A stretch of DNA of 64,000 nt from Streptomyces ureilyticus (GTDB lineage: Bacteria; Actinomycetota; Actinomycetes; Streptomycetales; Streptomycetaceae), in NCBI RefSeq assembly GCF_011045025.1, contig NZ_JAAKZX010000011.1, positions 37,951 through 101,950 on the forward strand. Reading direction: 5' to 3'. The position numbers were made by a program, and so were the translations under genes. The notes under the pieces are model-generated. The model did not search any database. It was not told where the DNA came from and saw nothing but the letters and a program-made list of their open reading frames with translations. Below are positions 32,134-43,025 of the stretch, piece by piece. Position 1 is the stretch's first letter. Every line of letters begins with the position of its first letter.

Positions 32134-33291
32134 ATGAAGAAGAGTCACCCCATTCGGCGTGCCATGCTCGCAACCGCCGCCACCGTGTCCGGGATCGTCC
32201 TTGTCCTCTCGCTGAAACCGGCGTCAGACCCGTCGTCGGACGCATCCGCGCAGGGCGGAGCGTCGCCACAGGGCGGCGCTGAGCAGTCGGCCGTCCAGGA
32301 CGGCGCCGTCACCGGAGCCGCGTCCAAGACCGAGTACGGTCCGGTCCAGGTCCGCGTCACCATGAGCGGCGGAAAGATCACCAAGGCCGAGGCCGTCCAG
32401 AAGCCGCAAGGCGGACGCAGCGACCAGATCAGCGCCGACTCGATCCCCAAGCTGAACCAGGCCGCCGTCACCGCCGGCAGCGCCGACATCGATGCCGTCT
32501 CCGGCGCCACGTACACCAGCGCCGGCTACAAGAAGTCCCTCCAGTCCGCTCTCGACAAGGCCGCCCAGTCCGGTGGCGGCGGCGGCTCGTCGTCCGGCTC
32601 GGCTCAGGCGAAGACGGTCACCGGGGACGCGGTCGACACGCAGTACGGCCCGGTCCAGGTCCGTGTCACCATGGCCGGCGACAAGATCACCAAGGCTGAA
32701 GCCGTCCAGATGCCCAAGGGCGGACGCAGCGACCAGATCAGCGCCAACTCCGCCCCCAAGCTCAACCAGGCCGCCGTCACCGCCGGCAGCGCCGACATCG
32801 ACGCCGTCTCCGGCGCCAGCTACACCAGCGCCGGCTACAAGAAGTCCCTCCAGTCGGCCCTCGACAAGGCTCCCCAGTCCGGTGGCGGCGGGTCGGCTGC
32901 CGGATCCGGCCAGGCCGGTTCGGGCAGTGGCAGCAGTGGCAGCGGCAGCGGCGGGTCCGCAGATTCCGGCAATGACGGTGGTGGAGGCGGCGGTGGGTCC
33001 GCCGACGTGGCGCCCGACGCCCGCGTGCTGACCGGCGCCGTCGCCGAGACGCAGTACGGCCCCGTCCAGGTCCGTATCACCTACAACGGCGGCAAGATCA
33101 CCAAGGCCGAGGCCGTACAGAAGCCCAAGGGCGGACGCAGCGACCAGGTCAGCGCCAACTCGATCCCGAAGCTCAACCAGGCCGCCGTCACCGCGGGCAG
33201 CGCCGACATCGACGCCGTCTCCGGCGCCAGCTACACCAGCGCCGGCTACAAGAAGTCCCTCCAGAACGCCTTGGACCAGGTCGGTGGCTGA
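32134..33291 (+). CDS. Exported protein with three FMN-binding domains
   Basis: This 385-residue protein starts with a basic N-terminus and hydrophobic segment (RRAMLATAATVSGIVLVLSL, an uncleaved anchor or signal peptide). Three nearly identical FMN_bind domains follow (about 60-144, 163-246 and 300-383), joined by Gly/Ser linkers, the second being very long (250-290). Each has VQVRVTMSGGKITKAEAV-like strands and the flavinylation motif DAVSGA(T/S)YTSAGY. The acceptor positions are Thr126, Ser229 and Ser366, where ApbE attaches FMN by a phosphoester bond. It would relay electrons outside the membrane. ATG 32134 follows AGGA. The apbE gene overlaps its 3' end. Confidence 0.88.
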   Translation: MKKSHPIRRAMLATAATVSGIVLVLSLKPASDPSSDASAQGGASPQGGAEQSAVQDGAVTGAASKTEYGPVQVRVTMSGGKITKAEAVQKPQGGRSDQISADSIPKLNQAAVTAGSADIDAVSGATYTSAGYKKSLQSALDKAAQSGGGGGSSSGSAQAKTVTGDAVDTQYGPVQVRVTMAGDKITKAEAVQMPKGGRSDQISANSAPKLNQAAVTAGSADIDAVSGASYTSAGYKKSLQSALDKAPQSGGGGSAAGSGQAGSGSGSSGSGSGGSADSGNDGGGGGGGSADVAPDARVLTGAVAETQYGPVQVRITYNGGKITKAEAVQKPKGGRSDQVSANSIPKLNQAAVTAGSADIDAVSGASYTSAGYKKSLQNALDQVGG

Positions 33292-34081
33292 GGTGGCGGA
33301 TCCCGCGCAGGCGCCCCCCGCGGTGCGTCACGCGGAGGAGGTGATGGGCACGGTCGTCTCGTTCGACGTGCGCGGGGGCGAAGCGGCGGCCGTGCAGACC
33401 GCGTTGGAGGAGGCGATCGCCCAACTCCACGTGGTGGACGCCGTGTTCAGCACCTATAAGGAGGGCAGTCAGATCTCCCGCCTCGGCCGGGAGGAGCTGA
33501 CCGTCGAGGAGTGCGACCCGGAGGTCACCGAAGTCCTCGAACTGTGCGCCGAGGCCGAGCGGTTGAGCGACGGCTGGTTCAGCACGAAGTACGGGGGTGT
33601 CGTCGACCCGACCGGTCTGGTGAAGGGCTGGTCGGTCGAGCGCGCGGCCCGGCATCTGATGGCTGCCGGGGTGAGCGGCGTCAGCGTGAACGGCGGTGGC
33701 GACGTGCAGTTGCTCGGCACGCCGGGGCCCGAGCGGCCCTGGCGGGTCGGTGTCTCGGACCCGCTGCGTCCCGGCTCGCTCGCGGCGGTCGTCTCCGCGG
33801 CCGGCACCGACGAACTGGCGGTCGCCACCTCGGGTACCGCCGAGCGCGGCGTCCACATCGTGGACCCCGGAACCGGCCGGTCCGCGGTCACCGACCTGGT
33901 GGCCGTGACCGTGGTGACCCCCCGGCTCACCTGGGCGGACGCCTGGGCGACGGCAGCCTTCGCGATGGGTTCCCGGCAGGCCCTCAGCTGGCTGGAGTCC
34001 CTGCCGGACGTCGAGGCGCTGCTCGTCACGGCGGGGGACGAGGTCCGCTGCACGGACGGGCTGGCTCGTCGACTCGGGTGA
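33284..34081 (+). CDS. apbE: FAD:protein FMN transferase (ApbE family)
   Basis: ApbE transfers FMN from FAD to Thr/Ser of FMN_bind domains. The gene starts with GTG 33284, overlapping the FMN-binding gene by 8 bases. The 265-residue protein shows ApbE signatures: MGTVVSFDVRGG near the start, HVVDAVFSTYKEGSQISRLG, VVDPTGLVKGWSVERAARHL (FAD-binding Lys-Gly), VNGGGDVQLLG, and TWADAWATAAFAMGSRQAL with the Mg-binding Asp. There is no clear signal peptide, so export by another route or cytosolic modification before export must be assumed. It is the last gene of the flavin electron-transfer operon; a dispersed hairpin repeat follows. Confidence 0.92.
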   Translation: MAEVADPAQAPPAVRHAEEVMGTVVSFDVRGGEAAAVQTALEEAIAQLHVVDAVFSTYKEGSQISRLGREELTVEECDPEVTEVLELCAEAERLSDGWFSTKYGGVVDPTGLVKGWSVERAARHLMAAGVSGVSVNGGGDVQLLGTPGPERPWRVGVSDPLRPGSLAAVVSAAGTDELAVATSGTAERGVHIVDPGTGRSAVTDLVAVTVVTPRLTWADAWATAAFAMGSRQALSWLESLPDVEALLVTAGDEVRCTDGLARRLG

Positions 34082-34086
34082 CTGAA

Positions 34087-34157
34087 GCGCCCTGAAGGGG
34101 CGCGGGGCTGTGCCAATGTGCGGCTCCGCCGCGTGGGCGCGCGACCAGCCACAACCG
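34087..34157 (+). repeat. Dispersed GC hairpin repeat at the apbE 3' end
   Basis: Starting 6 bases after the apbE stop: hairpin GCGCCCTGAAGGGGCGC (34087-34103), then GGGGCTGTGCCAATGTG, CGGCTCCGCCGCGTGGGCG and GCGACCAGCCACAACC. The order of blocks is the same as at 26488 and 56527. Probable terminator. Confidence 0.8.
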
Positions 34158-34188
34158 GTCGGCGGCCAAGACGCAACACTCGGGAGTG

Positions 34189-34213
34189 GGCGCACCCCGG
34201 CAAAAGGTGCGCC
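34189..34213 (-). terminator. Terminator of the argCJBDR operon
   Basis: GGCGCACC (34189-34196) and GGTGCGCC (34206-34213) form a perfect 8-bp stem; on the minus strand the loop begins TTTTGCC. It lies 17 bases after the argR stop. Confidence 0.65.
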
Positions 34214-34229
34214 TCAATTCCCGTACGCC

Positions 34230-34766
34230 TCAATGGTTGTTCTGAGCCAATCGCAACAGGTGATCGGCCAGCGCCTGACCGCCCGTCGGGTCACGGCTGA
34301 TCAGCAGCAACGTATCGTCACCCGCGATCGTGCCGAGGATGTCGTGCAGCTCCGCCTGGTCGATGGCCGAGGCGAGGAACTGCGCGGCGCCCGGCGGCGT
34401 ACGCAGGACCACGAGATTCGCCGACGCCTCCGCGGAGATCAGCAGCTCTGCGGACAGGCGCCGCATCCGCTCCTCCTTCGCCGACCCGCCCAGCGGTGCG
34501 CGCGGGGTGCGGAAGCCGCCCTCGCTCGGGACCGCGTAGATGAGATCGCCGTCGGTGTTGCGGATTTTCACCGCGTTCAGCTCATCCAGGTCCCGGGAGA
34601 GCGTCGCCTGCGTGACGGTCAGCCCGTCGTCGGCGAGGAGCTTTGCCAACTGGCTCTGGGAGCGCACCGGTTGCCGGTTGAGGATGTCCACGATCCGGCG
34701 GTGGCGTGCGGTGCGGGTCTGCGGCACGGCAGGCCCGGCGTGCTCGTGATCCTGCGCCTGACTCAT
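34230..34766 (-). CDS. argR: Arginine repressor
   Basis: ArgR is a hexameric, arginine-responsive DNA-binding protein that represses arginine biosynthesis at ARG boxes. ATG 34766 ([20 protein letters not shown]) matches the Streptomyces N-terminus as I recall it; an upstream ATG at 34811 would overlap argD deeply. The 178-residue protein has an N-terminal winged helix ([20 protein letters not shown] and the recognition region [19 protein letters not shown]) and a C-terminal arginine-binding domain with [20 protein letters not shown] and the [11 protein letters not shown] strand. It is the last gene of argCJBDR and lies 10 bases after argD, so it is made with the enzymes it controls. Confidence 0.96.
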   Translation of the reverse strand: MSQAQDHEHAGPAVPQTRTARHRRIVDILNRQPVRSQSQLAKLLADDGLTVTQATLSRDLDELNAVKIRNTDGDLIYAVPSEGGFRTPRAPLGGSAKEERMRRLSAELLISAEASANLVVLRTPPGAAQFLASAIDQAELHDILGTIAGDDTLLLISRDPTGGQALADHLLRLAQNNH

Positions 34767-34776
34767 CGTCGTCGTC

Positions 34777-35997
34777 TCATTCTTTGGCTCGTCCGTCCCC
34801 GTTGGCTGCACCGGCCGCGTCGGCCGCTGCGTCGAGGACGCCGGGCAGTGCCCGGAGAAAGACCTCCACCTCGTCGTCGCCGATGTTCAGCGGCGGCATC
34901 AGCCGTACGACATCGGGGGCGGGCGCGTTCACCAGAAGGCCGGCGTCCTGAGCCGCCTGCTGCACCTGGGGCGCGAGCGGCTCGGTGAGCACGATACCCA
35001 GGAGCAGGCCCGAGCCACGGACATAGTCGATCATTGGATGGCCCAGCGCCTCCACCCCGCCCCGCAGCTTCTCGCTCGTCCGCTTCACGTTCTCCAGCAG
35101 ACCCTCGGCCGCGATGGTGTCGAGGACGGCGAGCCCGGCGGCGCAGGCGACCGGGTTCCCGCCGAAGGTCGTGCCGTGGTGACCGGGCTTCAGCAGCTGG
35201 GCGGCGCGGCCGAAGGCGACGGTCGCGCCGAGGGGCAGTCCCCCGCCGAGTCCCTTCGCGAGGGTGACGATGTCGGGCAGGACGCCCTCGTGGGCCTGGT
35301 ACTCGAACCAGTGCCCGGTCCGTCCGACGCCCGTCTGCACCTCGTCGAGGACCAGGAGGGTGCCGGTGGCGGCGGTGATGGCGCGGACCGCCTTGAGGTA
35401 GCCGGGGGGCGGTACGACCACGCCGTTCTCGCCCTGGACCGGCTCGACGATCACCAGTGCCGTGTCCTCGGTGACCGCGGCGGCCAGCGCCTTCGCGTCG
35501 CCGTACGGGACATGCGTGACGTCACCCGGCAGCGGCAGGAACGGCTCCTGCTTGCCCGGCTGCCCGGTCAGCGCGAGTGCGCCCATGGTCCGGCCGTGGA
35601 AGCCGCCCTGCGTGGCGACCATGTGCGAACGCCCGGTCAGCCGCCCGATCTTGAAGGCACCCTCATTGGCCTCGGCCCCCGAGTTGCAGAAATACACGCG
35701 GCCGTCGCGCCCGAAGAGCTGGAGCAGCCGTTCGGCGAGCGCGACCGGCGGCTCGGCGACGAAGAGGTTGGAGACATGCCCGAGGGACGCGATCTGCTTG
35801 CTGACGGCCTCGACGATCGCGGGATGGGCATGGCCGAGCGCGTTCACCGCGATCCCGCCGACGAAGTCGAGGTACTCCTTGCCATCGGCGTCCCAGAGTT
35901 TGGTGCCCTCGCCGCGGACGAGGGGCAGCCTTGGGGTGCCGTAGTTGTCCATGAGCGCGCCCTGCCAGCGCGTGGTCAGCCGCTCATTGCCGGTCAC
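34777..35997 (-). CDS. argD: Acetylornithine aminotransferase
   Basis: ArgD is the PLP enzyme converting N-acetylglutamate semialdehyde to N-acetylornithine with glutamate as amino donor. The 406-residue class-III aminotransferase has [20 protein letters not shown] at the start, [36 protein letters not shown], the PLP-binding Asp in [14 protein letters not shown], and the Schiff-base Lys in [17 protein letters not shown]. Its ATG overlaps the argB stop as ATGA, showing translational coupling in the argCJBDR operon. Confidence 0.97.
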   Translation of the reverse strand: MTGNERLTTRWQGALMDNYGTPRLPLVRGEGTKLWDADGKEYLDFVGGIAVNALGHAHPAIVEAVSKQIASLGHVSNLFVAEPPVALAERLLQLFGRDGRVYFCNSGAEANEGAFKIGRLTGRSHMVATQGGFHGRTMGALALTGQPGKQEPFLPLPGDVTHVPYGDAKALAAAVTEDTALVIVEPVQGENGVVVPPPGYLKAVRAITAATGTLLVLDEVQTGVGRTGHWFEYQAHEGVLPDIVTLAKGLGGGLPLGATVAFGRAAQLLKPGHHGTTFGGNPVACAAGLAVLDTIAAEGLLENVKRTSEKLRGGVEALGHPMIDYVRGSGLLLGIVLTEPLAPQVQQAAQDAGLLVNAPAPDVVRLMPPLNIGDDEVEVFLRALPGVLDAAADAAGAANGDGRAKE

Positions 35998-36907
35998 GCC
36001 GCGTCCCCCTTTTTCTTGTCGTCCTCGTCCGGCACGACCATCGTGCCGATGCCCTCGTCGGTGAAGATCTCCAGCAGGATCGAGTGCTGGACGCGCCCGT
36101 CGATCACGCGGGCGGTGTGCACGCCATTGCGTACGGCGTGCAGACAGCCCTCCATCTTCGGGACCATGCCGCTGGCCAGCTCGGGCAGCAGCTTCTCCAG
36201 CTGCTTCGCGGTGAGGCGGCTGATCACCTCGTCGGAGTTCGGCCAGTCCTCGTAGAGGCCCTCGACGTCCGTGAGGACCATGAGGGTTTCGGCGCCAAGT
36301 GCCGCAGCGAGTGCCGCAGCCGCCGTATCAGCATTGACGTTGTAGACATGTCCGTCGTCCTGGGAACGGGCGATCGAGGAGATGACCGGGATCCTGCCGT
36401 CCTGGAGCAGCGCCTCGATCGCGCCTGTGTCGATTGCGGTGATCTCGCCGACCCGCCCGATGTCGACCAACTCCCCGTCGATCTCGGGCTGGTGCTTGGT
36501 GGCGGTGATGGTGTGCGCGTCCTCGCCGGTGAGCCCGACGGCGAGCGGCCCGTGCTGGTTGAGCAGCCCGACCAGCTCGCGTTGCACCTGTCCGGCCAGG
36601 ACCATGCGTACGACGTCCATGGCGTCCTCGGTGGTGACCCTCAGGCCCGCCTTGAACTCGCTGACGATGCCGTGCCGGTCCAGCGCCGCGCTGATCTGCG
36701 GTCCGCCGCCGTGCACGACGACGGGCTTGAGGCCGGCGTGGTGCAGGAACACGACGTCCTGCGCGAACGCGGCCTTCAGCTCTTCGTCGATCATGGCGTT
36801 GCCGCCGAACTTGATGACGACGGTCTTGCCGTTGTGCCGCACCAGCCAGGGCAGCGCCTCGATGAGGATCTGGGCCTTGGGCAGGGCGGTGTGCTTACGA
36901 GTAGTGC

Positions 36908-36911
<4 letters not shown>
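35994..36911 (-). CDS. argB: Acetylglutamate kinase
   Basis: ArgB phosphorylates N-acetylglutamate. ATG 36911 ([20 protein letters not shown]) gives 305 residues; the frame is open upstream but lies within argJ. Motifs are [20 protein letters not shown] (ATP-binding Lys and Gly-rich strand), [19 protein letters not shown] (substrate loop), [15 protein letters not shown] and [20 protein letters not shown]. It overlaps both neighbours by 4 bases (argJ stop upstream, argD start downstream). The N-terminal helix region typical of arginine-inhibited hexameric ArgB seems to be present ([14 protein letters not shown]), so feedback inhibition by arginine is likely. Confidence 0.97.
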
Positions 36912-39096
<2,185 letters not shown>

Positions 39097-39108
39097 CTAG
39101 ACGGCATG

Positions 39109-39137
39109 ACTATACGTTTGTCCGCACGTTTATGCAA
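39109..39137 (-). promoter_or_regulatory. argC promoter with overlapping ARG-box-like sequence
   Basis: On the minus strand TTGCAT (39137-39132) and TATAGT (39114-39109) are separated by exactly 17 bases, close to the sigma-70 consensus. The -35 region and the -10 flank contain TGCATAAACG and GTATAGTCATGC, A/T-rich half-sites resembling ARG boxes. The -10 lies 24 bases upstream of the argC ATG. Confidence 0.75.
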
Positions 39138-39223
39138 TCCATTCGGGTGTGTGCCGACCGCCAGGGCCCCTGCTTCTGCGAAAGACTCCGCAGAATCACT
39201 CAGTGATCGCGGGGAGGGGAGAG

Positions 39224-40063
39224 ATGGACGAGGCACCTCCGGTGTCGTGGTTGGGCGGGCCGCCCGGGGCCGGCAAGTCGACCGTGGCCCGGCTGCTCGC
39301 GCGGCGGCATGGGCTGCGCTGGTACAACGCGGACGCCCATACGTGGGAGCACCGGGACCGGGCGATCGCGGCCGGGCACACGGCTGCGATCACGTGGGAG
39401 CGGATGCCGCGCGCCGAGCGGTGGACGGCACCGGTCGAGGACATGGTCGCGATGTCGCTTCATCATGAGCGGGGCCGGATGATCGTCGACGACGTACGCG
39501 CGCTCCCGCCCTCGCCCCTCGTCATCGCGGAAGGCACGCCCGTCACACCGTCCGTCACAGGTCCGCCCGGCCGGGCGGTATGGCTGCTGCCGACGGCCGA
39601 GGCCCAGCACGACCGGCTCGGCGAACGGGGAATGACGCCGGGCGTGGGCGCCTTCCGTCTGTATCAGGCGCTGCGGCGGGAGATCGAGACGCAGGTCGAG
39701 GAGTACGGCGGACGCAAGCTGGTCGTCGACGGGCGTCAGAGCGTGGCGGACACTGTCGCGGAGGTCGAGGCACTGTTCGCCGACGCCCTGGCCGAAGGAC
39801 CCGTGGCGGCGACGGCGGCCGAACGCCGACGACTTCTGCGGTACGCCAACAGAGCCGTCGTCTCCCAGCACCAGCAGTTCGACGCCCGGCCCTGGGCTCC
39901 GGAGGGTGCGCTGAGCAAGGTGTACGGGTTCGCGTGCGAATGCGGGCACGAGGCGTGCATGGCGGACGTGAACCTGGCTATCGCGGACTTTCCTCGGCTC
40001 CCCGATAAGGGTTCCCCTCCAGTCCTGGCACTAGGCCACCAGGTCGTGCGGCCCGCTCCCTAG
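39224..40063 (+). CDS. P-loop nucleotide kinase-like protein with C-terminal Cys cluster
   Basis: ATG 39224 (MDEAPPVSWLGGPPGAGKST) follows GGGGAGGGGAG. The 279-residue protein has a Walker A GGPPGAGKSTVARLLARRHG at the N-terminus, RMIVDDVRALPPSPLVIAEG (a Walker-B-like acidic strand) and ATAAERRRLLRYANRAVVSQ, a lid-like Arg helix. The C-terminus has VYGFACECGHEACMADVNLA with three Cys and one His, a possible metal site. It resembles small-molecule kinases (for example phosphotransferases that use ATP); the substrate is unknown. It is divergent from argC and stands alone. Confidence 0.75.
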   Translation: MDEAPPVSWLGGPPGAGKSTVARLLARRHGLRWYNADAHTWEHRDRAIAAGHTAAITWERMPRAERWTAPVEDMVAMSLHHERGRMIVDDVRALPPSPLVIAEGTPVTPSVTGPPGRAVWLLPTAEAQHDRLGERGMTPGVGAFRLYQALRREIETQVEEYGGRKLVVDGRQSVADTVAEVEALFADALAEGPVAATAAERRRLLRYANRAVVSQHQQFDARPWAPEGALSKVYGFACECGHEACMADVNLAIADFPRLPDKGSPPVLALGHQVVRPAP

Positions 40064-40169
40064 GGTTGCTCTCCGTCCGCAGAAGGAGGCGTCCCCCTAG
40101 CAGCCCCAGGGATCGACCCCTCCCTTCGTACGACGCCCGCGGCCCCGGCCGCATGGTCCGCTGGATCGC

Positions 40170-42956
40170 ATGGCGATGAACAGGCGAACGGCGGTGCAGG
40201 CGTTGGGGCTCGGTTCCTTGGGGCTCGGTTCCTTGGGGCTCGGTTCGTTGGGGGTCGGTTCGTTGGGGGTCGAACGCGGCCCGAAGGAGCGCAAGGCGGC
40301 GATCACCGTGCAGGGCGAGTCGGCCGTTCGTACCAACATCCCGACGGCCCGGGACCGCCGGGCCTCGGGCGGCGCATTACTGGCCCTGGCGACCCCTCAG
40401 CCTCCCCCGGGACAGGGCTGGTACGCGACGTACGAGGTCGATGTTCCCGCCGCAGGGCCGTACCGGCTGATGGCGGTGGCCACGGTCCCGGTCGAGCAGC
40501 CGCACATCGAGGAGATCGGCTGCTACTTCAAGCTCGCGGTGGGCGACGGTCCCCTCATGCCGGTCGCGCGCTCGCAGCCGTACTGGTACGAATCCGTGCC
40601 CGCGTGGGGCGATCTCTCCGAACTCGCCCTGGGCGTCGTCGAGTTGGAGCGCGGCCGGAACACGATCACCTTCGTCGTCGACGAGCCGACCGTGCTGGCC
40701 GACTCCCCCGGTTACCGCTTCCTGCTCGACCGCTTTACGCTGACGCCCGTCGCCCGCGTCGCGCCGCTCGGCGTCCACCTCGGGGATCCGGCCCGCAACC
40801 TGGGTACGTACCGGGGCGACGAGCCCCAACTGCCGCAACTGACCTTCGTCCTGGAAGCGCGCACGCAACGGCCCCGCACGCTGCCTTTCACCGTCACCGA
40901 CTATTTCGGCAACGAGGTCGCGCGAGGGCAGGTGACCATCCCGGCCGGCCAGGCACAGGCATCGATCGCGCTCCCGGCACTACGCCAACTGCCCCCGGGC
41001 CACTACCGGATGACAGCCCCAGGCATCACCGGTTGCTTCGCCCGGCTGCCCGAGCGGCGGCCCGTCACCGGCCCCGCCAACCGATTCGGCGTCAACACGT
41101 ACGTCTTCTCCCTCGTCCCGCCCTCCCGTCTCGACGCCTTCGCCGCCGCGATGAAGGACATGGGCGCCGGACACGTACGCGACGGGATGTCCTGGCCAGC
41201 GGCCGAGCCCCGCCGTGGCACGTACGACACGCGGCTGTACGACAACGTCCGGCGGGCCTTCCATCGCCACGGGCTCGCCACGCTCGACGTACTGACCACC
41301 GCCCCGGAGTGGGCGATGACGGAGGCCTCGCTGCCGCTGGCCGACGATCTGCGGGACGCGTACCGCTACGCCGCCCACCTGGCCGCCGCCTCGCCCGACG
41401 CGATCCAACTGTCGAACGAGCCCGACGTCGACACGACCAGTTCCACCGGCGACCAGCACGCGGCCTTCGTCAAGGCGGCCGCGCTGGGGATCGCGGACGC
41501 CCGTCCGTCCGCCACGGTCACCGTGCTGCCCGGCATCGCCGACGCGGGCAGCTACTTCCAGATCCTCATGCTGCAGAACGACGTGGCCCGCTACGCCGAC
41601 GCCTGGGGCTTCCACGGCTACCCGGACCCGAAGGACCAGGACGAACCCGAGGTCCCCGAATCGGCCGAAGCACAAAGGGAGTTGCGCCGCCTATACGGGG
41701 CCGCTCGGCAGCCGATGTGGATGACCGAGTCCGGAGTCATGCTCAACGCGCGGCCCGGCAAGGATCTCACCCCGGCCCAACAGGCCGTCCAGGCCCGCTA
41801 TCTCGTCCGCGCCACGGTGCTGAGCCTGGCGGCCGGTACGGGGAAGCAGTTCTGGTTCGGCGCGCCGCCGATCCACGACGAGGGCGTGTACTTCGGGCTG
41901 CTCAGCCGCGACTTCCAGCCCTGGCCCGCCTACAGCGCCCACGCCGCGCTCACCTCGCTGCTTGGCGAGGCGCGTTTCCTGGAGCGGCTGTCCGACTCGT
42001 GCTACGTGTTCGCGGCAGGGTCGGGACGGCGGGTCACGGTGGCCTGGGGACCGGCGGCGGAGGCGGTGTCGGAGGTGGAGATTCCGGTGCTGTCCGGGGT
42101 GACGGCCGAGGTGTACGACATCATGGGCCGCCGCGTGGGGGCCGTCGGGCCCGAGGGGCGGGTGAAGGTCTCGCAGGACCCGGTCTATGTCGTACAAGAG
42201 GGCATACGGGAAGTGCTGCCGGAGGAGGACCCGGACTCCCGTCCCGCCACCCGGAACCTGTCAGTCGCCGAGCACATCGTGCTCAGCCAGCGGTTCGACC
42301 TCGCCAACGCCGCCCCGAACAAGGCCGACGGCGACGCCGAACCGCCTCTCGGCTACCGGCTGTCCACCACGACCCGGATGACGGTCGACGTCTACAACTT
42401 CAACGCCACGCCCCAGACCATCGAGCTGACCGGCCGCGCCTTCGGCGGCTGGACGGTACGGCCTACCCGGCCGCGTGACCGGATCACCGTGCCGCCCAAG
42501 GGCCGTACGAGCGCGGAGTTCACGGTCGTCGCCGGGGAGGAAGTGCGCCGGGGCGTGGACTACCCGCTGGTCTTCGCGGCAACGGTCCCCACCGCGGACG
42601 GCGAACGCTCCGTCCCGCCCTCCGTCTCGCGCATCCAGCGCAGGTCCCGCAGGCGCGGAACGCCGATCCCGCTCGCGCCCTCCGTCGACCGGCTCACACC
42701 GGCCGACGGGTCCACGGTCGACGGCCCCGACGTCCGTGTGGAGGCCCGGATCACCGACGCGCTCTCGGGCGTGGACGCGGAGCGCGTCGACGTCGAGGTG
42801 GACGGCCGATACACGCCTTGCCACTACGATCCGGCCACCGGACGACTGACGGCCGCACTGCACCTTCGGCCGGGTCGCCACGAGATCTGGGTCCGGGCGT
42901 ACAACAGGGCGCACGCCCCGGCCCAGGCGTCCGTGTCGGTGACGGTGCGCGAGTAG
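40170..42956 (+). CDS. Large glycoside-hydrolase-like protein (clan A-type TIM barrel)
   Basis: This 928-residue protein has a Tat-like N-terminus (MAMNRRTAVQAL, then a tandem LGLGS stretch), a beta-rich N-terminal part (about 50-300) and a TIM-barrel region (300-610). SNEPDV (Glu near 417) and WMTESGV (Glu near 520) look like the acid/base and nucleophile pair of clan-A glycoside hydrolases. The C-terminal third (about 660-928) is beta-sandwich-like with a final Ig-like domain (DGSTVDGPDVRVEARITDAL). Substrate unknown; a polysaccharide is likely. Codon 70 is TTA (40377-40379), so expression should be bldA dependent. Confidence 0.75.
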   Translation: MAMNRRTAVQALGLGSLGLGSLGLGSLGVGSLGVERGPKERKAAITVQGESAVRTNIPTARDRRASGGALLALATPQPPPGQGWYATYEVDVPAAGPYRLMAVATVPVEQPHIEEIGCYFKLAVGDGPLMPVARSQPYWYESVPAWGDLSELALGVVELERGRNTITFVVDEPTVLADSPGYRFLLDRFTLTPVARVAPLGVHLGDPARNLGTYRGDEPQLPQLTFVLEARTQRPRTLPFTVTDYFGNEVARGQVTIPAGQAQASIALPALRQLPPGHYRMTAPGITGCFARLPERRPVTGPANRFGVNTYVFSLVPPSRLDAFAAAMKDMGAGHVRDGMSWPAAEPRRGTYDTRLYDNVRRAFHRHGLATLDVLTTAPEWAMTEASLPLADDLRDAYRYAAHLAAASPDAIQLSNEPDVDTTSSTGDQHAAFVKAAALGIADARPSATVTVLPGIADAGSYFQILMLQNDVARYADAWGFHGYPDPKDQDEPEVPESAEAQRELRRLYGAARQPMWMTESGVMLNARPGKDLTPAQQAVQARYLVRATVLSLAAGTGKQFWFGAPPIHDEGVYFGLLSRDFQPWPAYSAHAALTSLLGEARFLERLSDSCYVFAAGSGRRVTVAWGPAAEAVSEVEIPVLSGVTAEVYDIMGRRVGAVGPEGRVKVSQDPVYVVQEGIREVLPEEDPDSRPATRNLSVAEHIVLSQRFDLANAAPNKADGDAEPPLGYRLSTTTRMTVDVYNFNATPQTIELTGRAFGGWTVRPTRPRDRITVPPKGRTSAEFTVVAGEEVRRGVDYPLVFAATVPTADGERSVPPSVSRIQRRSRRRGTPIPLAPSVDRLTPADGSTVDGPDVRVEARITDALSGVDAERVDVEVDGRYTPCHYDPATGRLTAALHLRPGRHEIWVRAYNRAHAPAQASVSVTVRE
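40203..40271 (+). repeat. 15-bp in-frame tandem repeat in the signal-peptide region
   Basis: Units of TTGGGGCTCGGTTCC type are repeated four times with a partial fifth, encoding LGLGS, LGLGS, LGLGS, LGVGS and LGV (residues 12-34). The repeat forms most of the hydrophobic core after the twin Arg. Confidence 0.85.
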
Positions 42957-43025
42957 CCGGGCAGGCCGATCACTCAGGCAAGCCCGCCAAGTTCGGTCAG
43001 TCATCCGGTTGCCGAACCACCGTTC

